A stretch of DNA of 23,691 nt from Chara braunii (GCA_003427395.1 BFEA01000136.1:834519-858209); one strand, 5' to 3'. Shown: positions 1-9,441, counted from the stretch's first letter. Numbers and translations: made by a program. The notes: generated by a model from the letters alone, not told the origin.

Positions 1-72
<72 letters not shown>
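1..72. repeat. (TG)36 microsatellite
   Basis: An uninterrupted run of TG dinucleotides opens the window. It gives spurious Cys-Val open frames. The true length is unknown because the window starts inside it. Confidence 0.98.
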
Positions 73-74
<2 letters not shown>

Positions 75-244
75 GTCATATTCGCTATGCACTCAAAAAA
101 AGCATGACTGTGCGAGACTGTTTCGCCGGACTTTCACCGACTCATCAGGAGGTTGAACCCCGACAGTCTGCCCTGGATTCATTTGACTGATGGATAAGGA
201 CTCACCACATCGCCCAGAGTTAGCAACACCCTTGAGAAAAGTGG

Positions 245-246
<2 letters not shown>

Positions 247-285
<39 letters not shown>

Positions 286-378
286 CTTTCTCTCTCTGTG
301 TTTGTGTGTGTGCGTGTTCTCTCTCTCTGTGTTTGTGTGTGTGTGTTCTCTCCCTCTCTGCTTGTGTGTGTTCTCTTC

Positions 379-430
<52 letters not shown>
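247..430. repeat. Compound GT/TG microsatellite with TCTC interruptions
   Basis: A pure GT run (247-294) is followed by degenerate TCTCTCTGTGTTTGTGTG-type units (295-381) and a pure TG run (382-430). The last run ends in TAG, which resembles a 3' splice acceptor, but the sequence just downstream has no recognisable coding content. The Cys-Val open frames through it are not genes. Confidence 0.97.
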
Positions 431-432
<2 letters not shown>

Positions 433-587
433 GATTCACATTCCTGGGCATTGACAATTGTTGTGGCTGTTCCATCCTCTCACTTGCTTTGCTGGGCGAC
501 TGGGATTTTACTTCGTGTGTTTGGAATGGCAGTTCCTGCGGGCGAACAGGTGTCAGTATATCCAGTCTAAGGGTGTTTGTGACAGCT

Positions 588-1997
588 ATGAAGAATTGTA
601 CCGGAGCCACGTGTGCTCGCGGCCAAAAAGATGTTCAACTAGTGCCGGAGTTGGAATGGACTCTGTTCGACGACTCAGAAAAGGCTGACTCTGATGGGAC
701 TTTTATTTCGATTGATGTGCATCCTCATCAGCCATGGGTCCTTTGCAGACCTAAAGAGAATTATCTCGAAGTGTGGAACTACGAAGATGGAACTCGTGTC
801 ACCTCCTGGATGCTGCCTAGCTTGCATGATTTTATCGCTGCAAAATTCATCGCACAGAAAAACTGGATTGCGACGTGGCGCTGTGAAAGGGCCTGCGTTT
901 ATGAAACCCAAGCTTCAAACTTGCATTGCATCAAAGCTCTAGAACATCCTGGTAGTGGTTATTTATGGGAGATTGCTGCCCATCCCACCTTACCGTACAT
1001 ATTGGTTTCCGCTGCCAAATTTGTGGTTTTGTGGAATTGGCAGAAAAATTGGGACAAAGTTACGTTCGAGGGTCATGCTGATCGGGTACAAGCATTGACG
1101 TTCCATCCAACAGACTCAAACATCTTTGCGAGTGCTTCTGGGGATGGGACGATCAAAGTTTGGGACATTCGCAACAGGTGGTGTGTTCAAACCCTCAGAG
1201 GGTATTGCGACACAGCGAAGATTTTCAAACTTGACTTTTGCAGCAGGCCGGAGAAGCCACTTATACTGTCATGTAATGACACGGGCTTACTCATTGATTA
1301 TGAAACTCTGGTACTCTGGGACGTCAAGAAGGAAGTTGCCTTAGGCAAATTGAGAATGGACGATTTTCAGGGTCTCGGTACAGATTTCTTCCATCCGCAC
1401 TTGCCTTACATCCTTGGTGTATCGGGTGATGACCTAATTAGGGTCTGGGATGAGTCCAACCATCGGCTAGTAGCGTCCTATGACGGTGGACTCGGGTTTC
1501 GTGTAGAATGCGTGGCTCCTTGCAGAAACTCTAACAGTGTTATTGCTTTTAGTGGTAAAAAATTTGTCGTACTGAAGATCGCGACGAAAGGAAGGAATGA
1601 GGAAAGCAAAGCAAAGATGCAGATGGCATCTTTCTCTGCCAAAAGGCCCCGGATGAACACGCCAAACGACTCTGTTGATGAACCAGGCACATGTGTATCA
1701 AAGAAGAAAAGGGTTGTGGAGATGGAAGACAAAGCCGGTTATGGAAAACCAGAGGTGGAGGAGAGAATTCTCCAGGCGGTGGCCAGTTTGGAGCTGAAGT
1801 GGATGGAAGCGATGAATGAAGTGAGAGAAGAGCATGCAGGTAAGATCCAAAAGATGGAAGACGACTTGGAGGTCAAGCGCATGAAAGCAGAGAACGAAAT
1901 GAAAGAAGAGCATGCAGAGAGGCTCCGGAAGCTGGAACATGACTTGGAGCTGAAGCACATGAAGGCGGTCAAGGAACTGAGAGAAGAGCACGCATAG
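588..1997 (+). CDS. WD40 protein resembling COPI coatomer beta-prime, with coiled-coil tail; TAG is probably premature
   Basis: The frame encodes 469 residues from the ATG at 588, which has G at -3. It is open upstream only through microsatellite-derived and non-homologous sequence, so this ATG is the likely start. Residues ~40-335 form a WD40 propeller whose wording recalls the N-terminal propeller of coatomer beta-prime: VHPHQPWVL, AKFIAQKNWI, AHPTLPYIL, LWNWQKNW, FEGHADRVQALTFHP, FASASGDGTIKVWD. In COPI this propeller helps bind dilysine cargo on Golgi vesicles. The solenoid that follows it in true beta-prime is absent. Instead there are basic clusters (AKRPR, KKKR) that could be nuclear signals, then a Glu/Lys-rich coiled coil built from 26-residue repeats. 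There is no intron over 1.4 kb, although COPI subunit genes usually have many, so a retrocopy origin is possible. The stop at 1995-1997 lies inside repeat 3, and the same frame stays open for 30 more codons to TGA at 2088-2090. Its function is unknown; a vesicle-coat role is not implied. Confidence 0.8.
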   Translation: MKNCTGATCARGQKDVQLVPELEWTLFDDSEKADSDGTFISIDVHPHQPWVLCRPKENYLEVWNYEDGTRVTSWMLPSLHDFIAAKFIAQKNWIATWRCERACVYETQASNLHCIKALEHPGSGYLWEIAAHPTLPYILVSAAKFVVLWNWQKNWDKVTFEGHADRVQALTFHPTDSNIFASASGDGTIKVWDIRNRWCVQTLRGYCDTAKIFKLDFCSRPEKPLILSCNDTGLLIDYETLVLWDVKKEVALGKLRMDDFQGLGTDFFHPHLPYILGVSGDDLIRVWDESNHRLVASYDGGLGFRVECVAPCRNSNSVIAFSGKKFVVLKIATKGRNEESKAKMQMASFSAKRPRMNTPNDSVDEPGTCVSKKKRVVEMEDKAGYGKPEVEERILQAVASLELKWMEAMNEVREEHAGKIQKMEDDLEVKRMKAENEMKEEHAERLRKLEHDLELKHMKAVKELREEHA

Positions 1998-2021
1998 AGG
2001 GTCCAGAAACTGGAAGACAAG
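1788..2021 (+). repeat. 78-bp (26-codon) in-frame tandem repeat, 3 units
   Basis: Units start at 1788, 1866 and 1944, each with TTG GAG. A partial fourth unit follows from 2022. The consensus is LExKxMKA followed by an acidic stretch, EEHA, and then (L/I)xK(L/M)E. It encodes a coiled coil. Unit 3 carries TAG (1995) where unit 2 has GAG and unit 1 has GGT. Confidence 0.9.
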
Positions 2022-2090
2022 GTAAAACATTTGGAGGCAGCAATGGCAGCAATGGTAGAAAGGAATGTAGAGTTAAAACCGAGGATTTGA

Positions 2091-3840
2091 AAGCGTTACA
2101 CCACCAGTACATCTTTTGTATGAGGCGGACTCCCACTGCGTGCCAAGCTTTGCCGAAATGCCAGCACGGCGTTATGTTTCAGTTTTGGCTGATGCCGCAA
2201 GCCACTTTGGTCCGGTTGGTTGCACCGATCCTCCGATGTTTTCGGGGAGGCTCAATCCTCATTCTCAACTTGGATGGGGCCATGTACTGGTGGTTTAAAA
2301 GGTGTGGACAGGATAGCAGGCTCTGAGAATATATATATTTTTTGTCAATTCAAGCTGAGGGTTTTGGTGGAGTCTCACTACTGCTGCAGTATACAAGGCG
2401 AAGTATGTGGGCTTTCCATCATACCCCCCAAGGGACAGGCCGATGTGCTGAACAGGTTGTTTGGAAATGCGGCGGCAAAATGGTTGTTGCTTTGTTGAAT
2501 CTGTCCCTAGTCTGTATAAAAAGGACTAGTATCTGGTTTCACGAGTGCACGGCAAAAATGGAAGGGTCGGGGCCAAAAATGGAAGGGTCCGGCGTGCTAT
2601 TTCATGGCAAATGGGTCGGCATGAACCGAACCGACAGAGTTTGCATTGAGAGGAAAGTGTGCAAGTGGAGTCCTGCTGTGGGCATGCCCCCTTCATTCCT
2701 TGCAATGGCGTCAAGAAGGTTGCCGTCTTTCTTTACCAATCGATCAGTGATTGCTGATGCTCTCATCAACGTAATCGCCTGGGTCCGCGGCATAAATTTT
2801 CCACCCAAGATGAACCGAGATTGACCAGGCCCTGCTTTTAAATGGAGCTTGCAAAGAGGAGAGGGGGGGGGAGGGGTTGTGCAAACGTCAGAAAGGCTCA
2901 CATATGTGTTGCTGACGGGTAAATTTTAGTAAATTGCCGCTTACTTCTTTTGGCGTTGGGTTTTCAATGAGAACGTTGAATCTGACTCATTATCTGAGTA
3001 CATTGCTTCTTAACTTCTTTTGGTGTCGGATTGTGAAACCAAAGATTAATAGGGTTCCTTTCAGCATCATTGTCTTAGATTGGATGACTGGCAAGTTGTG
3101 GAGTTGGTTGGGGATAATTCCGGATGTCCTAAGAGATCATGCAGTCACTGCTTAGTGCCCCTAGCTGGGTGTCGAGATGTCATTCTGGGTGGGGACTCGG
3201 TGAACTGGGGCTGAGTCGGGCCGCACATGCACACCACGTCGCACAGCATGTCACACATATGCAGGTCATCCATATTCTTTCTTAGGATGTCGCACACCAC
3301 ACAACCTGGCTCCTAACAACATCGGGATTTTCCGATTTGATGTGACAAGCTTCGGTGATTCTCATCCCGTTTGACGTGCACTAGACAGATTTCTTGGCAT
3401 CATCAAGTCTGCTGTTGGGACTGAATCTGGGCAGATTCCTTGGGGTTCTGTGCACCAGTTTGGAGAGCAGTACTGCTGGGCCCAGATGTCACGTCAGTGT
3501 GGGAGCCCTGGATCTCGAAAGCTTGTGACGTCAGATGGGGTATGGACACGAGTCAAGGACTTAAATGGGAGGCAGGGATGGAATGAATGACGACAGTACT
3601 TCCTTTGGAGCACAGGTTCGGCAAAGATGTTTTTGAAAGAGGACTGCTTGCTGGGAAGAAGTGGCATATTATTCAGCAAAAATGGCATACTATTAGCAGT
3701 AGTGCTATCTTTTCAAACTTTTGCTTTGTATCGTCACAAACTGCTGTCATTTCTCAGTATGGTCTCGGTTGTATCAATGCTAAAGGCTCTCATGCTTCTT
3801 GCACATTGCACATTGCACAGGATAGATATTAGATAGCAAT
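2091..3840. other. No recognised gene
   Basis: This stretch follows the WD40 gene. I see a TATAAAAAGG at 2515-2524, which could be a TATA box but has no convincing coding frame behind it. There is also a ~21-bp direct repeat (AAAAATGGAAGGGTC core) at 2551-2570 and 2572-2592, and a G-rich run near 2863-2877. The open frames here, up to 160 codons, have no family features and look like chance. Part of it may be 3' UTR of the WD40 gene. Confidence 0.6.
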
Positions 3841-4267
3841 ACTGCTAGTGGTGTAGCTGATCCTCGACAGAATAGTTAGAGGGCTGATCATCGCAGAGAC
3901 TAGGCTGTTACACTATTCTCAGAGACTAGTAGAATAGCCATATGACTGTTGCATTATTTTGAGAGACTGGCTATTCTGTCACCAGAATAGCTGTATGGCT
4001 ATTATGTCATAGCATTTGTCTGTCACAATACTATTGCCCCTAGATAGAAGCCATCATGACGAAGAATCCAGATAAGCGCTGAGTGTGATGTGGTGCTCTG
4101 TGGTTGACGACTGCATTTAAATGTTACTTCGGAAGACACGATTTTGATCGAGCTATCGAGTAGAAGGTGAGTGGGGATTGCCTGATCTCTTGAATGTGCA
4201 GCTCTCAACTTCATTTCCATTTCTGGGACTCTTGTCAGCAACACAACCTTACTCGGTTTCTTTTTCC
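3841..4267. other. Degenerate GAGACTAG/AGAATAG repeat tract and unclassified flank
   Basis: Between about 3870 and 4010 the motifs GAGACTAG/GAGACTGG and AGAATAG/CTATTCT recur in both orientations. 4023-4267 shows nothing recognisable. The minus-strand open frame across this area owes its length to the adjacent poly(T). Confidence 0.5.
3970..3991. repeat. Perfect 9-bp hairpin
   Basis: GCTATTCTG (3970-3978) and CAGAATAGC (3983-3991) are exact reverse complements separated by TCAC. It lies inside the AGAATAG-rich tract. It is not followed by a T run, so it is not a Pol III-type or bacterial terminator. Confidence 0.8.
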
Positions 4268-4370
4268 TTTTTTTTTTTTTTTTTTTTTTTTTGTTTGAAA
4301 ACAGGTTATGGTCCTGGCTCCTTCTATTCTGGGGAGCATCAGTCCGGTTCTTATTCCACCGGCAAGTCAG

Positions 4371-4480
4371 AAAAAACATTACATTAGACCACAAACTCAC
4401 GCTTCCTTCCGTTTGGCCGAAGGACCCCTGATCAGCATTGATTACTCCACCGTTGGTGGAGGATTGACTGTCAGCTTGCC
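4371..4480. repeat. Dispersed repeat, copy 1 (partner at 23084-23200)
   Basis: It shares with the partner an ATTACAT...TAGA block, CCGTTTGG, the exact 13-mer GAAGGACCCCTGA (4419-4431), CAGCATT and GGA..ATTGACTG. This copy contains the hairpin CTCCACC-GTT-GGTGGAG at ~4445-4461. It lies in the 3' UTR of the LINE. Its family is not recognised. Confidence 0.6.
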
Positions 4481-4655
4481 ATGACTCACTCCCTCCTCTC
4501 AGACCTGAAAGTCCAGTTCTGCCAGATAGCGCTATGTCACCTAGAAAGATCTTGCCCATTATTCCTGTTCATCTATGCTTTTCCCCTCATCCGCCCTGTC
4601 CGTGTGTCAAGGTATCCCTTCCCCCATGAGACGTTCCCCCTTCTTTTGAGGATCA

Positions 4656-4677
4656 CTAAACCCTAAACCCTAACCCC
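4656..4677. repeat. Interstitial plant-type telomere motif
   Basis: Two CCCTAAA units plus a degenerate CCCTAACCCC lie within the LINE 3' UTR region. TTTAGGG is the Arabidopsis-type telomere unit. The tract is too short to be a telomere remnant with confidence. Confidence 0.55.
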
Positions 4678-5023
4678 TCGATCAGCGGCCCTCACTGTCC
4701 CTTCTTGGGGTGGGAATTAAGACTGCATATCTGTCTCCTTTGAGTGATATGGGGGCCTGTCATCCTTGTTTCTTTACTCTAACATCCTCTGGAAAAAACG
4801 TTTCCTCACTTATTCTCGCCTTCCGGTGGCATATCTCCAAACCCCGGCTGGACCTCCACGAATGCGATGGTACGAGTTCGATGTTTTCTCTTTAGGATAC
4901 TGAACCGGAGATGCTTTGCCCGTGCGCCGCTCTCTGCTGCCGAACGCTTCTTCCTGAGTTTGAGTTGTGCCAGTCCTTCCAGTAGATGCGGTCGTCCTGC
5001 AACTCAGCAACTTTCCCGCCTAT

Positions 5024-6626
5024 CTACCATACCCAGCTGAAAATCCGTCTAGCCTTCTTTTGTTGCTCCTCATCCTCCGACCAAGATAGTTTAATCTTCC
5101 GCCATCTGCAAAGGATTTCTGCCTGTATCACTGCTTTCGTCTCCGCCCAGATCAGCTCTCGTGGGTTGGACACACTTTCCATCGTTCTGCTACATCTTTC
5201 CTTCCATATGACGCATAGGGTCACCTTCCTGATAAATCCATACCAAATCTTTTCCGCTTTCCGGGCCTGTTCAGGGATGTTAATCAGAAGGAGAAGTTGG
5301 ATGGGGTGTTCAGGGAAAGGGGTTGGGAAAAGGGAGTCCCAGAGGGTCGAGGCTCTTGCCCAGTAATCCATCGCCTCCCTACAGTGTATTAAGCAGTGTA
5401 CTATATCCTCTACTGCACCCTCCGTGCATACTTTACATTGGTCAGAACTGTCAGGGTCTGAGCCCTTTCGCCTAACGTGAAGTCATTGATTAACTGGTAG
5501 TGCTGCGTATGTTATTAGCCATTGAAGGCTTCTGATTTTGATTGGTCTGGTCGTTTTATAGATTTTCCACGGGATATGTGTGATGTTGTCAGCTTCCTGA
5601 CCTAGTAGCTTCTGCCACCTGGCCTTGATCACCGGCTCTGGGTCTTTTGTTTTTAACAGTAGCTTGTACCCAAATTTGACTGTGTAATCCTGTATGGGGG
5701 TGGTCCTCTTAATGTTTGTCTTCTTATCTGGTTTCCATGCCCACTCCCCTGGGTCAAACTCTAAATTTTGTACCGCCGTATCGAATCTGAAGATGGACTT
5801 CGGCCATGTGCCTAACACCCTTACTTTCCTGAGCAAGAAGTACTCCATGACTGTGGTTTCCACGTTAATATTCATAATCGACAGCATTCCCTTCGTGGAA
5901 TGCGCAACCGGAAAGGAGGTGAACACCGCTTGAGTAGCTGATCCCTGTTGTAGGTGTGAGAATTGGAAGGCCCTAGAGGGAGGATTCTCCTGTACTTTGA
6001 CCCCCCATTCTCCACTTCTCCAATCCCCCCCTTGTTTCAGCATATCTTTCCACTCTTGAGGGACAAGATTAGTAATGTACAGCAGGTTAGGTCCTCTTCT
6101 ATGGCAGCCCTTCAATCTTGTACTTAGCTCCTGCTCAGACACCCATTCCTTCTTTTCTTCGTTCCACAAGTGTCCAATTGTCCAAACTCCATTCTTTACC
6201 AAAGACAGCCATTTGTGGTCTAGGAACAAGGGTTCATCGCTTTTGCTCCTCAACCATTCATTGCCAAATAGAGGCTGCCTCAGCACCTCATCCTTAGATT
6301 TCGATCTGTTGGTCTTTTTTGGCATTATTTCCCTCCAAATCCGGATGAGAGCCGCCCAGTACGGCGTTTGGCGTTTGTCTATGTTCTGCACTATTTCCCC
6401 CCTGGATCTTCTTCTTACCTTTTTCAATGACCATTCCTTGTTCATTACCCAGAATAGACCCGTCATGTTACTTGGCGATGACACCGGAGCTAGGGCCCTT
6501 ATGCTGTCCAAGGCCAGCTTGTTCCATGCCGTTTCTGGTTTCGTCAAGAGACGGACTATCCATTTGCCTTGAAGGGCTCTTGTCTCGCACCTCGAGTCAA
6601 TGATTCCCAGCCCTCCGTGTATTGGG
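5024..6626 (-). pseudogene. LINE ORF2 C-terminal region with zinc-binding RT-associated (zf-RVT) motif, broken by TGA
   Basis: Read on the minus strand, the frame begins at the truncation with GGLGIID...ALQGKWIVRLL, the conserved block just after the reverse transcriptase domain of plant L1 elements. It continues with PWKIYKTTRPIKIRSLQW, then the zinc motif CKVC...HCLIHC (CX2CX9HX4C), then CVIWKERC near the end. One in-frame TGA (5483-5485) separates two open parts of the same frame, so only one base change is needed to explain the break. TAG at 5024-5026 ends the frame, but it stays open for another 43 codons to TAA at 4892-4894. The endonuclease and the catalytic RT motif are missing, so it cannot mobilise itself. 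Confidence 0.82.
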
Positions 6627-6728
6627 GCTATCTGGGCGCCACATGACCAGATACAGTGGATCTGGGTTGAGGGAATGGCTATCTGGGCGCCACAGGACCA
6701 GATACAATGGATCTGGGTTGAGGGAGTG
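6627..6728. repeat. 51-bp tandem duplication at the LINE/chromovirus junction
   Basis: Units 6627-6677 and 6678-6728 differ at about three positions. The core CCAGATACA(G/A)TGGATCTG resembles the copy B leader near 14649, so the duplication is probably in chromovirus leader DNA. Read on the minus strand it also keeps the LINE frame open, which blurs the exact junction. Confidence 0.85.
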
Positions 6729-7808
6729 CAGCGCTACAGGATCTGGAGGAGGATCAACAAGTTTGAGGCAGTTCTGTGCGTGGTATTATCAGGAGGAATA
6801 TCTGGAAGAAATTGGCGAGATAAGGGTTATCATCTGCCATAGCCAGATCTTCATCAATATCTGCAAGATTCTCTGAAAGAGAGTCCGTTCCATGCACCTA
6901 CCTGCATAGCGATCCAGATAGGATTAGTTTAGTCATTATAATGGTCTATCTGTCTGTTAGTGACTGAATGTGAAAATCGCAGACTGCTTGACAGCCATAG
7001 CCATCTCTCCCCTACCTCTCTTTGCTCGTTTTTAACCCTCTGTTGACTCTTTCTGATCCAAAATTGTTCTGTGACTGCTGTACTGCATTGCGATTGATCT
7101 GGGATGTTCAAATTGTGAATTTTGTACTAGAAAAGTAATGATACTGTGAATTACAGTTTTGCGCTGAGTCTATTTATAGCCTGTGCTAATTAGGGTCAGG
7201 CATAACTTCAATTCTGTCCGTCAGAATTCCATTCTGTCAGTCCCCAGTGAATCGCAATCCAAAATTAGACACTACTGCCGAATCGCATGATTGGATTTAC
7301 AGTATTTCACTGGGTACAGTGAATACTGTACTTCGCCATACCCTAGGGTATGGCCGCCAGAGTCATCAGGGTCTAAATTGGAGTCTGAGTCAGGATATAG
7401 GGTGTCTGTCTGAACCGCTTGATTTGGTTGACCTCTTTTGTCTGTACTAACCCTATTCTATCATTGTCACTGAATACACTTGTTTTCTAGTGGGCTCTGG
7501 AAATCTAGTTTGTCTTTGGAAGAGTAGTAGAGTGACTCTACTAACTCCAGTGTGGTGCAGGGTCAGTAAAAGGAAATCGTGGGCATGATTTTGCTGGACT
7601 TGCAGTCTGTCTGACACCTGACCCCAGAGACACCCTTCCAACCCAAACCGCTGATTGCCGATACACCCATCTGTTCCAGTGTCTGAGTTTTGCAGCGATT
7701 CCAGGGTGTCTGAAGGAATCTGTTTATCGCTGCGTACTCAGGTTGCTGTTTTATTTTTGGTTTTATTTTAAAAAAGGGAAACAGCAGCAGCCACAGGTGG
7801 AAGTGGTG
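6729..7808 (+). other. Chromovirus A untranslated leader
   Basis: This non-coding stretch aligns with the copy B leader. Shared landmarks include GCCATAGCCAGA, TTTTGCGCTGAGTCTA, CTGTCCGTCAGAATTC, GTGGGCTCTGG/ATGGGCTCTGG and AGGAAATCGT. A small perfect hairpin TAGTAGAG-TGA-CTCTACTA sits at 7525-7543. The position matching the copy B gag ATG reads AAACAG here, so that start codon is lost. Confidence 0.75.
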
Positions 7809-9414
7809 ATGAAGGTGAAAGGTCAACAGCCTTCAACCTCCACTCCTCCTCCTCCACCTCGGACTGCTACTCAACAGGAAAAGAAGGAGCTGCAAGAGCA
7901 GCTGCGGCGACAATAGGACCCCCTGGCAGAGTTGGAACGTCAGGAGGCAGCTGAGCTAGAGGCTGCAACAGATTATTCCAGAAGGGAATATTTGTTGCAG
8001 CAGCTAGGCAAGGTGCTCTCAAATGACCGTTGTGCACAGGTGTCTAAACACCTGGCAGAGATGATCATCCTGGAGCACAAGATCACCAGTTCTCACTTCA
8101 CGAACTGGGATGATCGTTTTGAGCGTTTGGAGCGTCGGGTTGACGACCTGGCAGCTCAGCAGTCGAAGACTCTGGATGCGATTCAGAACTTGACTGCTCA
8201 GCTGTCAGCCGCCAAGCTGATTGCCCCTCATCTCCATCTGATAAAACCCAAACCTTCTCCTCCTTCTACCCCTCCATCTCCCCCTGGATCTGTGCATTCT
8301 TCCCGGACACCATTCCATTCTCAAAAAGCCTCAGGCAAAGATACCTATGCTGCTATTACTGCAGGAGATCACAGAGGTCCCAAGATCCCTGCTCCCAACA
8401 AGTTCAGGGGCGATGACCCCAAGACCGATGTTGGGGACTGGGCTGCTGGGACCAAAGCCTACTTGAGGGGCTTTGTCTGTGCAGAACAGACCAAGGTGGC
8501 GACTGCTCTGGGACTGTTGGAGGGACCTGCATTGAAGTGGCCCACTTCCACCTCCAGCAGTCTGGAGCAGTCCATGGAGGACTGGGTTTTTGGGCTTGGG
8601 GTGGACAAACTTCTGCAGGCCCTGGAGGACCGTTTTGCAGATAAGGAGCGGGCCCGCAATGCTGCTGACAGGATTGCTCGCCTGTGGCAGCAGCGGTACA
8701 GCGGCACCCTGCAGGCCTTGTTTGCAGAATTTGAGCAGCTTACCTCCACCCCTGGGTTGGTCATGTCCACTGATGATCTGTTGACGAACTTCTGCAGGGC
8801 AGCGCCTGAGAAGTTTGTTGTTACGTTGTATAGCGTTGGGCACAAGGACTGGAGGTCCTGAGAAGTTTGTTGTTGCGTTGTATAGCGCTGGGCACAAGGA
8901 CTAGAGGTCCTTTGGCCGTGCAGCCCTGAACATGGAGGCAAAGCTTCATGTCCAGGCCCCATCCTCTGACAGGAGGAAAGGTGCCTTCCATAGAGGTGGC
9001 AGAAAGGGAAAGGCAGCCTTCACTCATGCGGGATCTGCATCAGGTTCATATTCATGATGCACCTTCAACTGGGACTGGATCTGCTGCTGATGCAGATGTT
9101 GCAGCAGCCCTCACTCACGCTGTTTTGGGAGTTTTGCAGCAGCAGAAGAAGTTTTCCCCCACAGAGCCTCAGCCAGTGCCAAGGGGAAGGAAAAGGGACG
9201 TCGGCCTTCCTCTTCCCAGCGCCCTAACCTGCCCAAAGACGTCCTCATGCCAGCTGACCCACTCAATCCCTCCACACTCCCCTGGCATGACCTCAAGATC
9301 CAGGAGGGAGTCTGGAGAAGAAGGAAGGAGAGAGGGGTCTGCCTGCGATGTGAGGGATGACACTTCTTGAAGGATTGCCCTTACATGCCAGGCCCAGGAC
9401 AGTCAAAAAACTGA
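7809..9414 (+). pseudogene. gag: gag of chromovirus A
   Basis: Gag forms the virus-like particle and binds the RNA. The first in-frame ATG (7809) precedes a Pro-rich segment. TAG at 7914-7916 then interrupts the frame, where copy B has CAG. The main open part (to 8861) has a coiled-coil-like N-terminus (SHFTNWDDRFERLERRVDDL), a Pro/Ser linker, and a retrotransposon gag domain (PAPNKFRGDDPKTDVGDW, ALEDRFADKERARNAADR, QRYSGTLQALFAEFEQL). A 52-bp tandem duplication (8808-8911) shifts the frame. More small indels follow. The zinc knuckle (CLRCEG, stop, HFLKDC) has TGA in place of the Gln codon of copy B. The frame ends at TGA 9412-9414, directly after the slippery site. Confidence 0.85.
8808..8911. 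repeat. 52-bp tandem duplication in gag A
   Basis: Units 8808-8859 and 8860-8911 both read GAGAAGTTTGTTGTT...GGTCCT with about three differences. Copy B has one unit only. Because 52 is not a multiple of three, gag A is frameshifted here. Confidence 0.92.
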
Positions 9415-9441
9415 AACAGACCCTGGGGACTGCAGTTCCCC
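9405..9441 (+). promoter_or_regulatory. Candidate -1 ribosomal frameshift site, copy A
   Basis: The heptamer A AAA AAC (9405-9411) is in the correct phase for gag and is followed at once by the gag stop TGA. Pol is in the -1 frame. A GC-rich hairpin (GGGGAC, loop TGCA, GTTCCCC; 9425-9441) lies 13 nt downstream, slightly farther than the usual 5-9 nt. The same arrangement occurs in copy B. Confidence 0.72.

Larger units (their letters stand above)
4268..6626 (-). mobile_element. L1-type LINE, 5'-truncated, minus strand
   Basis: On the minus strand the element runs from a truncated 5' end at ~6626, through the C-terminal part of ORF2, a 3' UTR of about 600-730 bp, and an A25 tail (T25 at 4268-4292 on the plus strand). 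Only the region downstream of the reverse transcriptase core survives, as is typical of 5'-truncated target-primed insertions. The 5' end abuts the leader of chromovirus copy A. I could not find a target-site duplication by eye, and the sequence left of the poly(T) does not look like chromovirus, so a simple insertion into copy A is not demonstrated. Confidence 0.8.

Noticed and set aside
249-587. N-terminal extension of the WD40 frame through the TG microsatellite (Cys-Val repeats)
   Set aside because: It is a by-product of TG repeats lacking stops. The sequence before the ATG at 588 shows no homology, and a poly-Cys-Val N-terminus is implausible.
2342-2824. 160-codon plus-strand frame after the WD40 gene
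   Set aside because: No recognisable domain, overlapping frames of similar length on both strands, and a small direct repeat inside. Treated as non-coding.
4023-4559. Minus-strand 178-codon frame with a poly-Lys run
   Set aside because: The Lys run is the LINE poly(A) tail; the frame crosses from LINE 3' UTR into flanking DNA.
7525-7543. TAGTAGAG-TGA-CTCTACTA hairpin in the copy A leader
   Set aside because: It is absent from the matching place in copy B and short enough to be chance, so no function is claimed.
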